Below, piece by piece: positions 8,001 to 16,143 of a stretch of DNA of 18,396 nt. A program made the position numbers and the translations under genes. The stretch is taken from assembly GCA_964293155.1 (NCBI GenBank), contig CAXYYA010000056.1, positions 1 through 18,396 on the forward strand. The letters run 5' to 3'. Each line of letters begins with the position of its first letter. Position 1 is the first letter of the stretch. This DNA comes from JAQVEB01 sp028698105. Lineage in GTDB: Bacteria; Bacteroidota; Bacteroidia; Bacteroidales; Dysgonomonadaceae. Below the pieces are notes generated by a model. It ran no database searches. It saw only the letters and a program-made list of their open reading frames with translations, and was not told the origin of the DNA.

Positions 8001-8260
8001 CGGCTGCTCAGAATGTGTTTAAAAGCGACTTTATCAAATTAAGAGAGATAACGATTGGCTATAGAATTCCGTTGAAATCCAAGGCCATCAATAATTTAAA
8101 TATTTCTGCTTATGGGCGAAACTTAGCCCTTTGGGGGCCAAACACCAAACACTTCGATCCGGAAGCTGCAACAACGAGTTCAGGGAACATTCAGGGAATC
8201 GAAGGTGGCGCTTTGCCTTCTATAGCAACCTTCGGACTTAACGTTGGATTTCAATTTTAA
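5099..8260 (+). CDS. SusC/RagA-family TonB-dependent outer-membrane receptor (first)
   Basis: A receptor of 1053 residues, expected to form the outer-membrane barrel that takes up a polymer or oligomer, driven by TonB, together with the SusD lipoprotein downstream. It has a signal peptide (1-21, probable cleavage after VMA), a carboxypeptidase-regulatory-like domain (about 24-92), a TonB-box region DEVVVTALG (99-107), a plug with the SusC signature PLFVIDGVPI (177-186) and IESISVLKGPNASALYG (217-233), then the barrel ending in an aromatic residue (FQF). Residues 187-210 form a Gly/Asn-rich plug insertion that the second SusC here lacks. An in-frame TTG at 5060 would add 13 residues, but the ATG at 5099 gives the normal signal peptide, and its context tagagtttATG is shared with the other susC. 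It lies 8 bp before susD. The substrate cannot be told from the sequence. Confidence 0.96.
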   Translation: MKRKLTMFLALFLMGIGIVMAQTQVRGTIVDEAGIPIIGATVQVKGTAQGTITDLDGRFSLSAPANGTLVISYVGLKTQEVPVRATVNVTLLPDTELLDEVVVTALGISREKKSLGYSVAEVSADEMIKSRGGVANPINSLVGKVSGLQITGSSGNIGGSSKILIRGAKSISGNNQPLFVIDGVPIEGTDYNTTNAARGGGGYDYGNLIQDINPDDIESISVLKGPNASALYGSRATNGVVMIVTKKGASQKGLGITFNTGIGFEKVNKLPVMQTKYGGGYSFTPETINGVEYNTMDYGIDESWGPAYDGSQYLSWYDLAKWEDAGKVGNPTTSTWQTPANDIDKFFETGISLTNNISISKANDNTAFRVSYTNMSLKGYMPNSKLQKNSFNTSGSIKLIDKYELFSNITYLNQATTGRPETGYGDNNVMQKFIQWGQRQLDMKELKSLYKYNDGTQAVWNRNSWDDPTPAYSNNPYWSRYMNYQNDTRNRLYGNAGIKAYILKNLSAQFKTSLDFFSDKQFERNAVYSQEESRFAEYHRQQYELNNELLLQYFTNLNEDLSWNLNVGGNTMFRNYQRLEGYSVSGLVLPEFYNLSNSKSPAKSEDFTSEKTINSLFASTTLGYRSMAYLDGTIRNDWSSSLNGKGYLYYSLTGSLILSELMKQDWLTFSKLRLGYAKVGGDTDPYRMYDSYSFYTSLDQNHAYLLPLTKNNINLKPEQTHSYEAGLEARFLDSRVGFDFTIYKSITKDQIMPLSLTGASGYTSTIINAGQMNNQGFELKLDFIPVRTSDFEWDATITMASNKNKVVDLIEGVDYYRIVNAPFKVEIGAYKDQEYGVIMGTDFVYDDNGNKVVNANGLYASTSGNVPLGSVYPNLTGGFLNTFRYKNLSLSVLFDGQKGGKFFSTSYMWGMYSGMLDETADNNELGIPKRNDPGENGGVLLPGVFADGKPNDVRVDAETWASSLYSGPAAQNVFKSDFIKLREITIGYRIPLKSKAINNLNISAYGRNLALWGPNTKHFDPEAATTSSGNIQGIEGGALPSIATFGLNVGFQF

Positions 8261-8268
8261 TAAAAAAT

Positions 8269-9855
8269 ATGACAATGAAAACATTCAACAAAATATTACT
8301 CACATTATTTACCATATCCTTGATGGTATCTTGCCAAGATATGGAAGAATTAAACAAAAATCCGAATCAGCCGGATAAAGTTTCTACTTCTACGTTGCTT
8401 ACCGGAGCGCAAAAGAAGATGATGGACTACATCTACGACGTATGGTTTAGCGGTCGTCAGGCATTGCCTTATGCTCAATATTGGAGTCAGCGAAATTATA
8501 CGGAGGAAGACCGTTATCAAATCCGTGAGTCTGTAAATAACAATTACTTCAATCAATTGTATGTTACTGCTGGCAACTATGCACTTATCGAAAAAATGAA
8601 TACCGACGAAGCAACGAAAGGCGAATCCGCTACTTACGGTAATAACAATAATCAGATAGCGGTAGCTAAAATTCTTAAGATATGGTTGATGCAGGTAATT
8701 GCGGATACGTGGGGAAGTGTACCGTATTCAGAGGCATTTAAATTGAATGACGGGATAACATATCCCAAGTATGATGACTTGAATGTTCTTTATCCCGAAT
8801 TTATCAAAGAATTGGATAATGCAATATCACTGATCAACGAAGACGCAGTTGCATTTACTTCGGGAGACAGAATTTATGATGGTGATCCTACAAAATGGAA
8901 AAAATTCGCAAACAGCTTAAAGTGCCGCTTTGCGATTCGTTTGTCGAAAGTCGATCCGAATTGGAGAACATACATCGATCAGGCGGTTGAATCGGGTGTA
9001 TTTAATTCGAATGACGATGAAGCCATGTTCAAATACTCCAACGAAGCGCCTAACGAATGTTACTTTTATCGTGGATACTTTGTTGATGGCCGCAACGACT
9101 TTTCCATAACAAAACCTTTTACAGATCTCCTCAAGGGACAGCCCGACACATTAAACAACAAAGTGCATCCTTGGCAGGGCGTGGTTGATCCGAGGTTGAC
9201 TATTTACACAACTCCCAGAGGAGGAAAATATATAGGACTTCCGTACGGATTACCAAGTAGCAGCATGACATCTTCTATCAGAAATGCAGCACCTTCGTGG
9301 TACTCAGCTACTCCCCCCATCACATTAAGTAAAGATTTTTCTGTTCCTTTGATGACTTATGCTGAATTATGTTTTATCCTAAGCGAAAGGAATAACTGGG
9401 ACTCTGAATGGTATGAAGAAGGAGTTAGAGCTTCCATAGAACATTGGTATACGTTAGCTGGCAAGTCCATTGATCAAACCTCATTAGATAGTTATTTGGA
9501 GGCCGTTTCGGGTACAGTGAATGCTGAAACTGTAGCAACACAAAAGTATATTCATTTGTATATGCAAGGAACGGAAGCTTGGAGTGAGTATCGCAGAACC
9601 GGATATCCACTTACAATGCTCAAACCGGGAGAATATACATATGTAGTAGCAGGCGAAAACGTAGCATTTGAACCGTTATCGGAGACAAAAGGAGATTTAC
9701 CCGCCCGTGTAAAATATCCCACGAACGAAAGCACATTGAATCCCGATGGTTTCAACTCCGCAATCGGTAAGTTACAAGATGGTACCAACAACTATTATTC
9801 TAAAATGTATTGGGATGTAAGAACAGATCAAGATCCTCATCCGACGAATAAATAA
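8269..9855 (+). CDS. SusD-like outer-membrane lipoprotein (SusD-like_2 type)
   Basis: A protein of 528 residues, the substrate-binding lid partner of the upstream SusC. The lipobox is LMVSC with Cys22, followed by QDMEEL, an acidic stretch like the Bacteroidetes surface-export signal, so it is probably surface-exposed. Segments NKNPNQP (29-35), the Trp-rich helix around ILKIWLMQVIADTWGSVPY and the late motif AWSEYRRTGYP are typical of the SusD-like_2 family rather than classical RagB/SusD. An alternative ATG at 8275 would shorten it by two residues. The operon with susC is clear from the 8-bp gap and the terminator that follows. Ligand unknown. Confidence 0.93.
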   Translation: MTMKTFNKILLTLFTISLMVSCQDMEELNKNPNQPDKVSTSTLLTGAQKKMMDYIYDVWFSGRQALPYAQYWSQRNYTEEDRYQIRESVNNNYFNQLYVTAGNYALIEKMNTDEATKGESATYGNNNNQIAVAKILKIWLMQVIADTWGSVPYSEAFKLNDGITYPKYDDLNVLYPEFIKELDNAISLINEDAVAFTSGDRIYDGDPTKWKKFANSLKCRFAIRLSKVDPNWRTYIDQAVESGVFNSNDDEAMFKYSNEAPNECYFYRGYFVDGRNDFSITKPFTDLLKGQPDTLNNKVHPWQGVVDPRLTIYTTPRGGKYIGLPYGLPSSSMTSSIRNAAPSWYSATPPITLSKDFSVPLMTYAELCFILSERNNWDSEWYEEGVRASIEHWYTLAGKSIDQTSLDSYLEAVSGTVNAETVATQKYIHLYMQGTEAWSEYRRTGYPLTMLKPGEYTYVVAGENVAFEPLSETKGDLPARVKYPTNESTLNPDGFNSAIGKLQDGTNNYYSKMYWDVRTDQDPHPTNK

Positions 9856-9864
9856 TTTCTCGTG

Positions 9865-9894
9865 AAAAACCTCGCTGATCAGTGAGGTTTTTTT
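9865..9894 (+). terminator. Rho-independent terminator of the first SusC/SusD operon
   Basis: The arm aaaaacctc (9865-9873) pairs with gaggttttt, extended by a G-T wobble and CT/AG around a gatc loop, and is followed by T residues to 9894. It lies 10 bp after the susD stop. Confidence 0.9.
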
Positions 9895-10036
9895 ATTAAT
9901 TCTGTGAGTATTATCTTTCGTTTGCGTCGGATACTAAACCAGACACAGTATAATAAAATATTTTTTCATCGGACGAAAATTAATACTATCTGTTTTGTTT
10001 TCGATATAAAAACGAAGATAAAATGTTAAAAGATAG

Positions 10037-10064
10037 TTTTATAATAAAAAATAATTTATATTTG
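10037..10064 (+). promoter_or_regulatory. Promoter of the second SusC/SusD operon
   Basis: TATATTTG at 10057-10064 is a consensus Bacteroidetes -7 box. The -33 region has tttt at 10037-10040 instead of TTTG. Aligned on the tag preceding the -33, it matches the promoter of the first susC within one base of spacing. The stretch from 9895 to 10036 is A/T-rich and shows no gene. Confidence 0.65.
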
Positions 10065-10320
10065 CATCTCAAATGTATCTAATAAGTTGTTAATCGCTTG
10101 TGAAATGTAACTGTAAGGTGTTGCGAGCTGCCGAAAAACGGGTTTTTTATGAAAAAACAACAAAGCCGGCATGACTTTTGTGCAAACACGTCTCAAGGGA
10201 AGACGCGCTAACATGCGTTTTCCGGGTGTTGAACGCACAAAACTTCAGCGACAATAATTTCACACGAAACACAAATTAGAGGATAAAGAAAATAAATTTT
10301 AAATTTAAAATGTAGAGTTT
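10065..10320 (+). promoter_or_regulatory. Long leader of the second susC with nested complementary arms
   Basis: About 250 nt separate the -7 box from the susC ATG, with much more G+C than the flanks. Complementary arms include tgccg (10129-10133) with cggca (10167-10171), enclosing a gtttttt/aaaaaac hairpin (10142-10158). Further on, an 8-bp outer stem pairs 10176-10183 with 10235-10242 around a cgtct/agacg hairpin (10189-10205) and a gcgtt/aacgc option (10215-10236) that competes with the outer stem. This suggests a folded, possibly switching RNA. I cannot assign it to a known riboswitch class. Confidence 0.45.
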
Positions 10321-13300
10321 ATGAAAAGAAAACTAACAATGTTTTTAGCCCTGTTCTTTATGGGAATAGGGATTATGATGGCTCAGACACAGGTGCGGGG
10401 CACCGTGGTGGATGAAGCCGGTGAACCGGTTATTGGTGCTACGGTACAGGTAAAAGGTACTACACAGGGAACTGTTACTGATATAGATGGACGTTTTAGT
10501 TTGTCCGCACCGACAGATGGGACATTGATAATCTCTTATGTGGGTATGAACACGCAAGAAGTTCCCGTAACATCGAACCCTAGAATTGTTATGGTGGGAG
10601 ATACAAAATTGTTGGAAGAAGTGATGGTTGTGGCATACGGCACTGCGAAAAGATCATCTTTCACCGGTTCGGCCGCCGTTATTGATAGTGAGGCTATTTC
10701 CAAGAGGCAGGTATCAAATGTCACAAATGCGTTGACGGGTCAGGTTGCTGGTGTTCAGGTTACCAAATCAAACGGACAACCTGGTACCACATCCACGGTG
10801 CGTATTAGAGGTGTCGGTTCAATGGCAGCAGGCAACGCTCCTCTATATGTCGTAGATGGGGTGCCGTTCGATGGAGATATTTCGTCCATAAATACTGCAG
10901 ATATAGAAAGTACGACCGTGTTGAAAGATGCAGCATCCAATGCTTTGTATGGAGCTCGCGGTGCAAACGGTGTTATTTTGATTACCACGAAAAGCGGTAA
11001 GAATAAAGATGCATCAGTAAATGTAGATGTAAAATGGGGAACGAATTCAAGAGGTACTTCAAATTACGATGTTTTAACGGATCCAGGATTATATTTGGAA
11101 AAAGCGTATCAGTCTATATACAACGAGTTTATAAATACAAAAGACCCGCAGGGAAATGTTCGTGGTCCTGAAGCAGCTAATGCCTTAGCCAACCAATACC
11201 TCCCCACAAATGAAAACGGAGGTGTAGGGTACCAGATATATACAGTTCCAGCGGGGCAAAGCATGATAGGTATGGATGGAAAATTAAATCCAAGTGCAAC
11301 ATTAGGCTACAGTGATGGACAATTTTACTATAAACCCGATAACTGGTACAACGAACTATTTCAAAAGGGAAACTTACGTCAAGAGTATAACGTAAGTATT
11401 TCAGGAGGTACGGACAAAATCAGATATTTTGCTTCAGGAGGCTACTTAGATGATGCAGGGATTGTAGCGAACTCCGGATTTAAAAGATACTCAACCCGAT
11501 TGAATGCGGATTACCAGGCTAAGGAATGGCTGAAACTAAGGGCAAATCTCGCGTATACAAATTATGATATGTCATCCCCCGCAACTCAGGAAGGAACATC
11601 TTCAGCTAACTTATTTTATGTAGCTGATTTCCTGGCACCAATTTATCCTATGTACGTTAGAAATGCTGACGGTTCTATTAAAATCGATTCGAGAGGATAC
11701 ACAGTTTATGATTTCGGCGACAGAACAGGAGGAAATTACAAGCGTACTTTTATGAGTGGATCTAACCCGGCATCAATGTTAGAACTTGACAAAAGGCAAT
11801 ACTTGGCAGATGTTTTTGGAGGAAGATGGGGATTAGATATAGATATTATCGACGGTCTACGATTTACGTATAATTTGGGCACTGATGTTGACAATACTCG
11901 TTACAGCAGATTATATAATGCATTTTACGGACAATACTCAAGAGTTGGAGGAATCGTATACAACGGTGCTTTCAGAACAACCTCAATTAACCATCAGCAG
12001 CTTCTGAATTATAACAAAATATTTAATGACGTGCATAGTTTCGACATACTTCTGGGACATGAAACTTATCGGTATAAATACAAATATCTGATGGGAAGCA
12101 AAGAAAAATTGTTTAACCCGTCAATAGTTGAAATTGATAATGCGATACTTAATCCCACAGCAGAGTCATATACAGATAATTATGGGACTGAAGGATGGTT
12201 AGGACGGGCACAATATGAGTATGATCAAAAATATATCTTCAGTGGGTCCTACAGAAGAGATGCATCTTCGCGTTTTCATCCTGATAACAGATGGGGGAAT
12301 TTTGGAAGCTTGGGATTCGCATGGGTTATGACTCAAGAAACTTTTATGCGAAACTTGGATTGGGTAGATTTTTTAAAATTTAAAGCAAGTTACGGTATTC
12401 AAGGAAATGATGCATTGCTTTATAATGATGGTGAAACCAACAATTATTATCCATACACGGACCAATTTACTGTGAAGGAGAACAATAAGGATTTCGCTAC
12501 AACCATGACTTATAAAGGAAACAAGGATATAACGTGGGAAACCTCATATTCTTTCAACACCGGATTCGATTTTAATCTTTGGAATAATAAGTTGGCGGGC
12601 AGTGTTGAATATTTCAGTCGTAAAACAACAGATTTGCTTTATTATATGCCAGTTCCGCCATCAAACGGATACGCTACTATTCCAATGAATATTGGATCGA
12701 TTTTGAATAGCGGTGTTGAAATTGATTTACGCTCGGATATAGTCAAAACACGAAATGTCCTTTGGAACGTTTACGCGAATGGAACTTTTCTAAAAAATAA
12801 AATTCTAAAATTAGCTCCTGAACTTAAAGGCGAACTTATTCAGGGAACACGAATATACAGAGAGGGCGAGTCAATGTATAACCTTTATATCAGAAACTAT
12901 GCAGGAGTTGACGAAAATGGTGTTGCTTTGTACTATAAGAACACGCAAGATGCAGACGGAAACGTTACGGGTAAGGAAACAACCACGGAATACAATCAGG
13001 CAACTAAATACGCTACAGGCAATATACTTCCCCCATTTTATGGAGGTTTCGGTACTAGCTTGAATGCTTATGGATTCGATTTTTCTATATCGTTTGCATA
13101 TCAGCTTGGTGGTAGAATTATTGATGATGGATACCAATCCCTAATGCATGCTGGAACTACAAATAGCGCCGGAACAAATTGGCACAATGATATATTAAAT
13201 GCCTGGACTCCGGAGAACACAAATACAGATGTGCCAAGACTTAAAGCTGGCGATCTCTACGCTAATTCTACTTCTGATAGGTTTTTGACGAGTTCTAATT

Positions 13301-13527
13301 ACTTAGATTTAACGAATATTACGTTAGGATATACATTACCTAAAAATGTTATCCAAAACATATCGTTGAATAATTTGAGAATCTATTTAACAGCCGATAA
13401 TGTTGCTCTGTTTACTGCGAGAAAAGGAATGGATCCACGAAGATCTTATACTTCAGCAAGTGGTCCTGGAGGATATCGTTATTCAGCTATCAGAACGGTT
13501 TCCGGTGGTATAAGTATTCAATTTTAA
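10321..13527 (+). CDS. SusC/RagA-family TonB-dependent outer-membrane receptor (second)
   Basis: A receptor of 1068 residues. It has a signal peptide (1-21), a carboxypeptidase-regulatory-like domain (about 24-92), the TonB-box region EEVMVVAYG (99-107), a plug with RIRGVGSMAAGNAPLYVVDG (161-180) and TTVLKDAASNALYGARGANG (198-217), and a barrel ending in IQF. The plug motifs are the classic SusC form. The first 83 residues are nearly the same as in the other SusC of this window, but the plug and barrel are not, so the two receptors should carry different ligands. It lies 17 bp before its susD partner. No degradative enzyme is nearby, so the substrate is unknown. Confidence 0.96.
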   Translation: MKRKLTMFLALFFMGIGIMMAQTQVRGTVVDEAGEPVIGATVQVKGTTQGTVTDIDGRFSLSAPTDGTLIISYVGMNTQEVPVTSNPRIVMVGDTKLLEEVMVVAYGTAKRSSFTGSAAVIDSEAISKRQVSNVTNALTGQVAGVQVTKSNGQPGTTSTVRIRGVGSMAAGNAPLYVVDGVPFDGDISSINTADIESTTVLKDAASNALYGARGANGVILITTKSGKNKDASVNVDVKWGTNSRGTSNYDVLTDPGLYLEKAYQSIYNEFINTKDPQGNVRGPEAANALANQYLPTNENGGVGYQIYTVPAGQSMIGMDGKLNPSATLGYSDGQFYYKPDNWYNELFQKGNLRQEYNVSISGGTDKIRYFASGGYLDDAGIVANSGFKRYSTRLNADYQAKEWLKLRANLAYTNYDMSSPATQEGTSSANLFYVADFLAPIYPMYVRNADGSIKIDSRGYTVYDFGDRTGGNYKRTFMSGSNPASMLELDKRQYLADVFGGRWGLDIDIIDGLRFTYNLGTDVDNTRYSRLYNAFYGQYSRVGGIVYNGAFRTTSINHQQLLNYNKIFNDVHSFDILLGHETYRYKYKYLMGSKEKLFNPSIVEIDNAILNPTAESYTDNYGTEGWLGRAQYEYDQKYIFSGSYRRDASSRFHPDNRWGNFGSLGFAWVMTQETFMRNLDWVDFLKFKASYGIQGNDALLYNDGETNNYYPYTDQFTVKENNKDFATTMTYKGNKDITWETSYSFNTGFDFNLWNNKLAGSVEYFSRKTTDLLYYMPVPPSNGYATIPMNIGSILNSGVEIDLRSDIVKTRNVLWNVYANGTFLKNKILKLAPELKGELIQGTRIYREGESMYNLYIRNYAGVDENGVALYYKNTQDADGNVTGKETTTEYNQATKYATGNILPPFYGGFGTSLNAYGFDFSISFAYQLGGRIIDDGYQSLMHAGTTNSAGTNWHNDILNAWTPENTNTDVPRLKAGDLYANSTSDRFLTSSNYLDLTNITLGYTLPKNVIQNISLNNLRIYLTADNVALFTARKGMDPRRSYTSASGPGGYRYSAIRTVSGGISIQF

Positions 13528-13544
13528 TAGATAAAAAAATAATT

Positions 13545-15152
13545 ATGAAAAAGATAAAAACATTTTTTGGTATTCTTTTTGCCACAGCGTTCATCTTTTC
13601 TACTGGATGTTCAGATTTGGACTTAGAACCGGAAGGTTCTGTATTTACAGAGAAACAAAAAGAAGAACTCACTAAAATTGCTCCCGAAAGATTGCAAGCC
13701 GAAGTCAATGGCTTGTATTCAGGATTAATAAAATATGCTTCAATTTATGATTGGTACGGCGGCACGCGTCATTATGATTATGGCTATGCATCTGCCGGTA
13801 TGATGTTTGATTCATCTGGACAAGACATGCCTTCTGAAAATACGGGATACAACTGGTATCGTAACTCAATGAGATATACGGACAGGACAGCTCCTAGTGA
13901 AATTACTTATTTTCTATGGAATTTATTTTATAGCCATATGAAAACCGCTAATGATATTTTATTCACTATTCCTGCAGGTCCCACAGACCCTTTATTGAAA
14001 GCTTACCGAGGTCAGGCATTAGCTTCAAGAGCGTTCGATTATCTCCATTTAGTTCAAATCTATCAGTTCACGTATAAAGGACACGAAAGTGCTCCTGCTG
14101 TGCCCATTGTAACTGAAGAAACCACACCTGAACAGGCATCCAATAATCCAAGAGCTACTGTTCAACAAGTATACGATTTAATCATCAAGGACCTTGATGA
14201 AGCAATTGATTTATTGGCTGGCTTTAGTCGTCCTGGAAAAGAGATGATCAATCAAAATGTTGCTTACGGTTTGCGTGCGAGAGCGAACCTTAACATGGAA
14301 AAATGGGCTGAAGCTGCAGCAGATGCTGAAAAAGCAATGGCTGGGTTCACTCCTTATTCCATCGCAGATGTATCAAAACCGTCATTTAATGATATAGGCG
14401 CGTCATCTTGGATTTGGGGTAGTGATGTTTCAGAAACTAATGATATCGTACAATCAGGAATCCTCAACTTCCCATCGATGATTTGTTCTTTGACCGGAAA
14501 TGGTTATTCTCCGGGATATGCAGGGAGATACATAAATCAAGATTTATGGGAATCTATTCCATCAACTGATGTTAGAAAAGGATGGTGGATTGATGAAGAA
14601 AAATTCTCTCCATACATCGATTATACCTGGACCACTACGTACAATGGTGAAGAATACGGTGTGATAGATTGGTTCGGTTGGAACGGTCCTTATCTCAATG
14701 TTAAGTTCGGTCCATATCAAGATCAATACAACAACCCAACGAATGCGTGCGATTTACCACTGATGCGTGTCGAAGAAATGATACTTATACAAGCTGAAGC
14801 TTTGGCAATGAGTGGAAATACAACAGGAGGTAAGCAAGCGTTAGAGAATTTCGTTAAAACTTACAGAAATCCTTCTTATGTCTGTCCTACTAGTGACTCT
14901 AAAGGAATTCAGGATGAGGTTTGGATGCAAAGAAGAATTGAGTTGTGGGGTGAGGGGTTCTCTTTGTTTGATGTGAAGAGGCTTAAAAAACCGATACAGA
15001 GAAGTGGAATCAACTATCCTGCTCCATTTTCTTACAATCTACCAGCTGAAGCTCCAATTCTATTGTGGCTTATACCTGAAGATGAAGTCAATGCAAATGA
15101 AGCAATTGATGAAGCTACCAATAATCCGGTAATAACCGTACCGAGTGTATAA
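13545..15152 (+). CDS. RagB/SusD-family outer-membrane lipoprotein
   Basis: A protein of 535 residues, the lid partner of the second SusC. The signal peptide ends in STGC with Cys22, followed by SDLDLEPEG, an acidic surface-export-like stretch. The helical segment RGQALASRAFDYLHLVQIYQ and the C-terminal motif RRIELWGEGFSLFDVKRLKK are typical of classical RagB/SusD proteins. This differs from the SusD-like_2 type of the first operon. A terminator with a GAAA loop follows 23 bp after the stop. Confidence 0.95.
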   Translation: MKKIKTFFGILFATAFIFSTGCSDLDLEPEGSVFTEKQKEELTKIAPERLQAEVNGLYSGLIKYASIYDWYGGTRHYDYGYASAGMMFDSSGQDMPSENTGYNWYRNSMRYTDRTAPSEITYFLWNLFYSHMKTANDILFTIPAGPTDPLLKAYRGQALASRAFDYLHLVQIYQFTYKGHESAPAVPIVTEETTPEQASNNPRATVQQVYDLIIKDLDEAIDLLAGFSRPGKEMINQNVAYGLRARANLNMEKWAEAAADAEKAMAGFTPYSIADVSKPSFNDIGASSWIWGSDVSETNDIVQSGILNFPSMICSLTGNGYSPGYAGRYINQDLWESIPSTDVRKGWWIDEEKFSPYIDYTWTTTYNGEEYGVIDWFGWNGPYLNVKFGPYQDQYNNPTNACDLPLMRVEEMILIQAEALAMSGNTTGGKQALENFVKTYRNPSYVCPTSDSKGIQDEVWMQRRIELWGEGFSLFDVKRLKKPIQRSGINYPAPFSYNLPAEAPILLWLIPEDEVNANEAIDEATNNPVITVPSV

Positions 15153-15175
15153 TTTTAAAAATATAATTCTCATGG

Positions 15176-15200
15176 GGCTAACCGAAAGGTTAGCCTTTTT
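15176..15200 (+). terminator. Rho-independent terminator of the second SusC/SusD operon
   Basis: ggctaacc (15176-15183) and ggttagcc (15188-15195) form a perfect 8-bp stem with a stable gaaa tetraloop, followed by five T residues. Confidence 0.93.
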
Positions 15201-15354
15201 CGTTTTTAGAAAATAATTTCAGATTATACAGTTATCTACTTCTAAAAAGTTAAATTACCCTAATAAACTGAAAATATTTTGGCTGTCTGCTATAAATAGA
15301 TTATGTCAGACGCGTTATCAAATACGTCTTTTATAAATCTAAAAGTTCATTATC

Positions 15355-15930
15355 ATGTTAACTCAACGAATCTATTCCGGCAGCGATGTTAACATGTTAA
15401 CCGCCTGCCTCATGATCGGCCAGAATGCCAAAGCCGAAGAAACCTACCTCAGTGCAAAACGCGCCGCTTGGGCGTCCCCTTTTTTCGATGACTACATTGC
15501 CGAAGTAATAGTTGGATTCAACCTGTTGGGCATCAACAATGTAAACGATCTGGTCAGCCTCACGCTCGCAATGAACAACCTGCGCGCCAAATTCCTGAAA
15601 GAAATTGCCGACCTCAAAGTACAGGTAAAGGTAGATTTTTCCCAAGATAAACCCGCTCTGGAAAACCTGCTCAACAAACTCGGTATCGGCAAAAACGCGC
15701 CCGATTACCGCAAAACACAGCAAGGGCAGGTAGATACCGCTCAAATGTTCACGGCCGCCCTCACGCCCGAACTGGTGGCGCAATTCACCCAGAAAGGCAT
15801 CAGCGCACCAGTCATCGAGACCATCCTTGCCGACGCCCGGGCCTATCAGGAAGCCAATGTGAGGCAAGACCTCTTTAAAGGCGACCGCAAACAACTCACG
15901 GCCGAAAACCCTGCTGGCGCAAGTTTGTAA
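15355..15930 (+). CDS. Unrecognised helical protein, shorter paralogue
   Basis: A protein of 191 residues that I do not recognise. No signal peptide or membrane segment is visible, and it appears mostly alpha-helical and soluble. It is clearly paralogous to the next gene (16144-16866). Shared blocks include DVxML near the start, AWxxPF, IAxLKVQ, VD followed by an acidic stretch, LLxKxGIGK, YRxxQ, TPEL and QxKGIS. It lacks the last 50 or so residues of the paralogue. Its final residues, GASL, and its stop codon fall inside a hairpin repeat (15916-15938), so the 3' end may have been cut by repeat insertion. Codon use is richer in G+C than in the SusC/SusD genes. It has its own upstream region of about 150 bp after the operon terminator, with a weak agacg/cgtct hairpin near 15307-15329. 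Confidence 0.8.
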   Translation: MLTQRIYSGSDVNMLTACLMIGQNAKAEETYLSAKRAAWASPFFDDYIAEVIVGFNLLGINNVNDLVSLTLAMNNLRAKFLKEIADLKVQVKVDFSQDKPALENLLNKLGIGKNAPDYRKTQQGQVDTAQMFTAALTPELVAQFTQKGISAPVIETILADARAYQEANVRQDLFKGDRKQLTAENPAGASL

Positions 15931-15938
15931 CTTGTGCC
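15916..15938. repeat. Hairpin repeat overlapping a stop codon
   Basis: A 10-bp stem, ggcgcaagtt with aacttgtgcc (one G-T wobble), around a tgt loop. It resembles the element at 16921-16940 and, in layout, the larger hairpins at 4276, 4507 and 16942. The stop codon of the preceding gene (15928-15930) lies in its loop and second arm. Confidence 0.75.
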
Positions 15939-15979
15939 TTCACATCAAGTCTTTTTGCCTGGCCAAACACTCCTTCACC

Positions 15980-16011
15980 CCAATAACCAATAACCAATAA
16001 CCAATAACCAA
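15980..16011. repeat. 7-bp tandem repeat (ccaataa)
   Basis: About four and a half direct copies of ccaataa lie between the two paralogous helical-protein genes. The number is a multiple of neither 3 nor 14, and the tract is outside any gene. It is a simple sequence repeat prone to slippage. Confidence 0.9.
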
Positions 16012-16143
16012 CCGCCAAATATTCAACTAATCATAAAACACCATAATTAACCTTAAAACATTTCCGTTTAACAAATTAAATACCTATATTACCGCACTTT
16101 TTAAAACGGCGAAGTAGTTATAAACCATTAAAACCATGCGATC

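Noticed and set aside
10085..10175. Cobalamin-riboswitch-like piece (aactgtaag) in the second susC leader
   Set aside because: The ordered core with GGTG and AAATCC and the B12 box is missing, and there is no room for it between the -7 box and this motif.
15397..15894. Reverse-strand frame of 165 codons across the shorter helical-protein gene
   Set aside because: The forward frame has a paralogue next door; the reverse one has no support.
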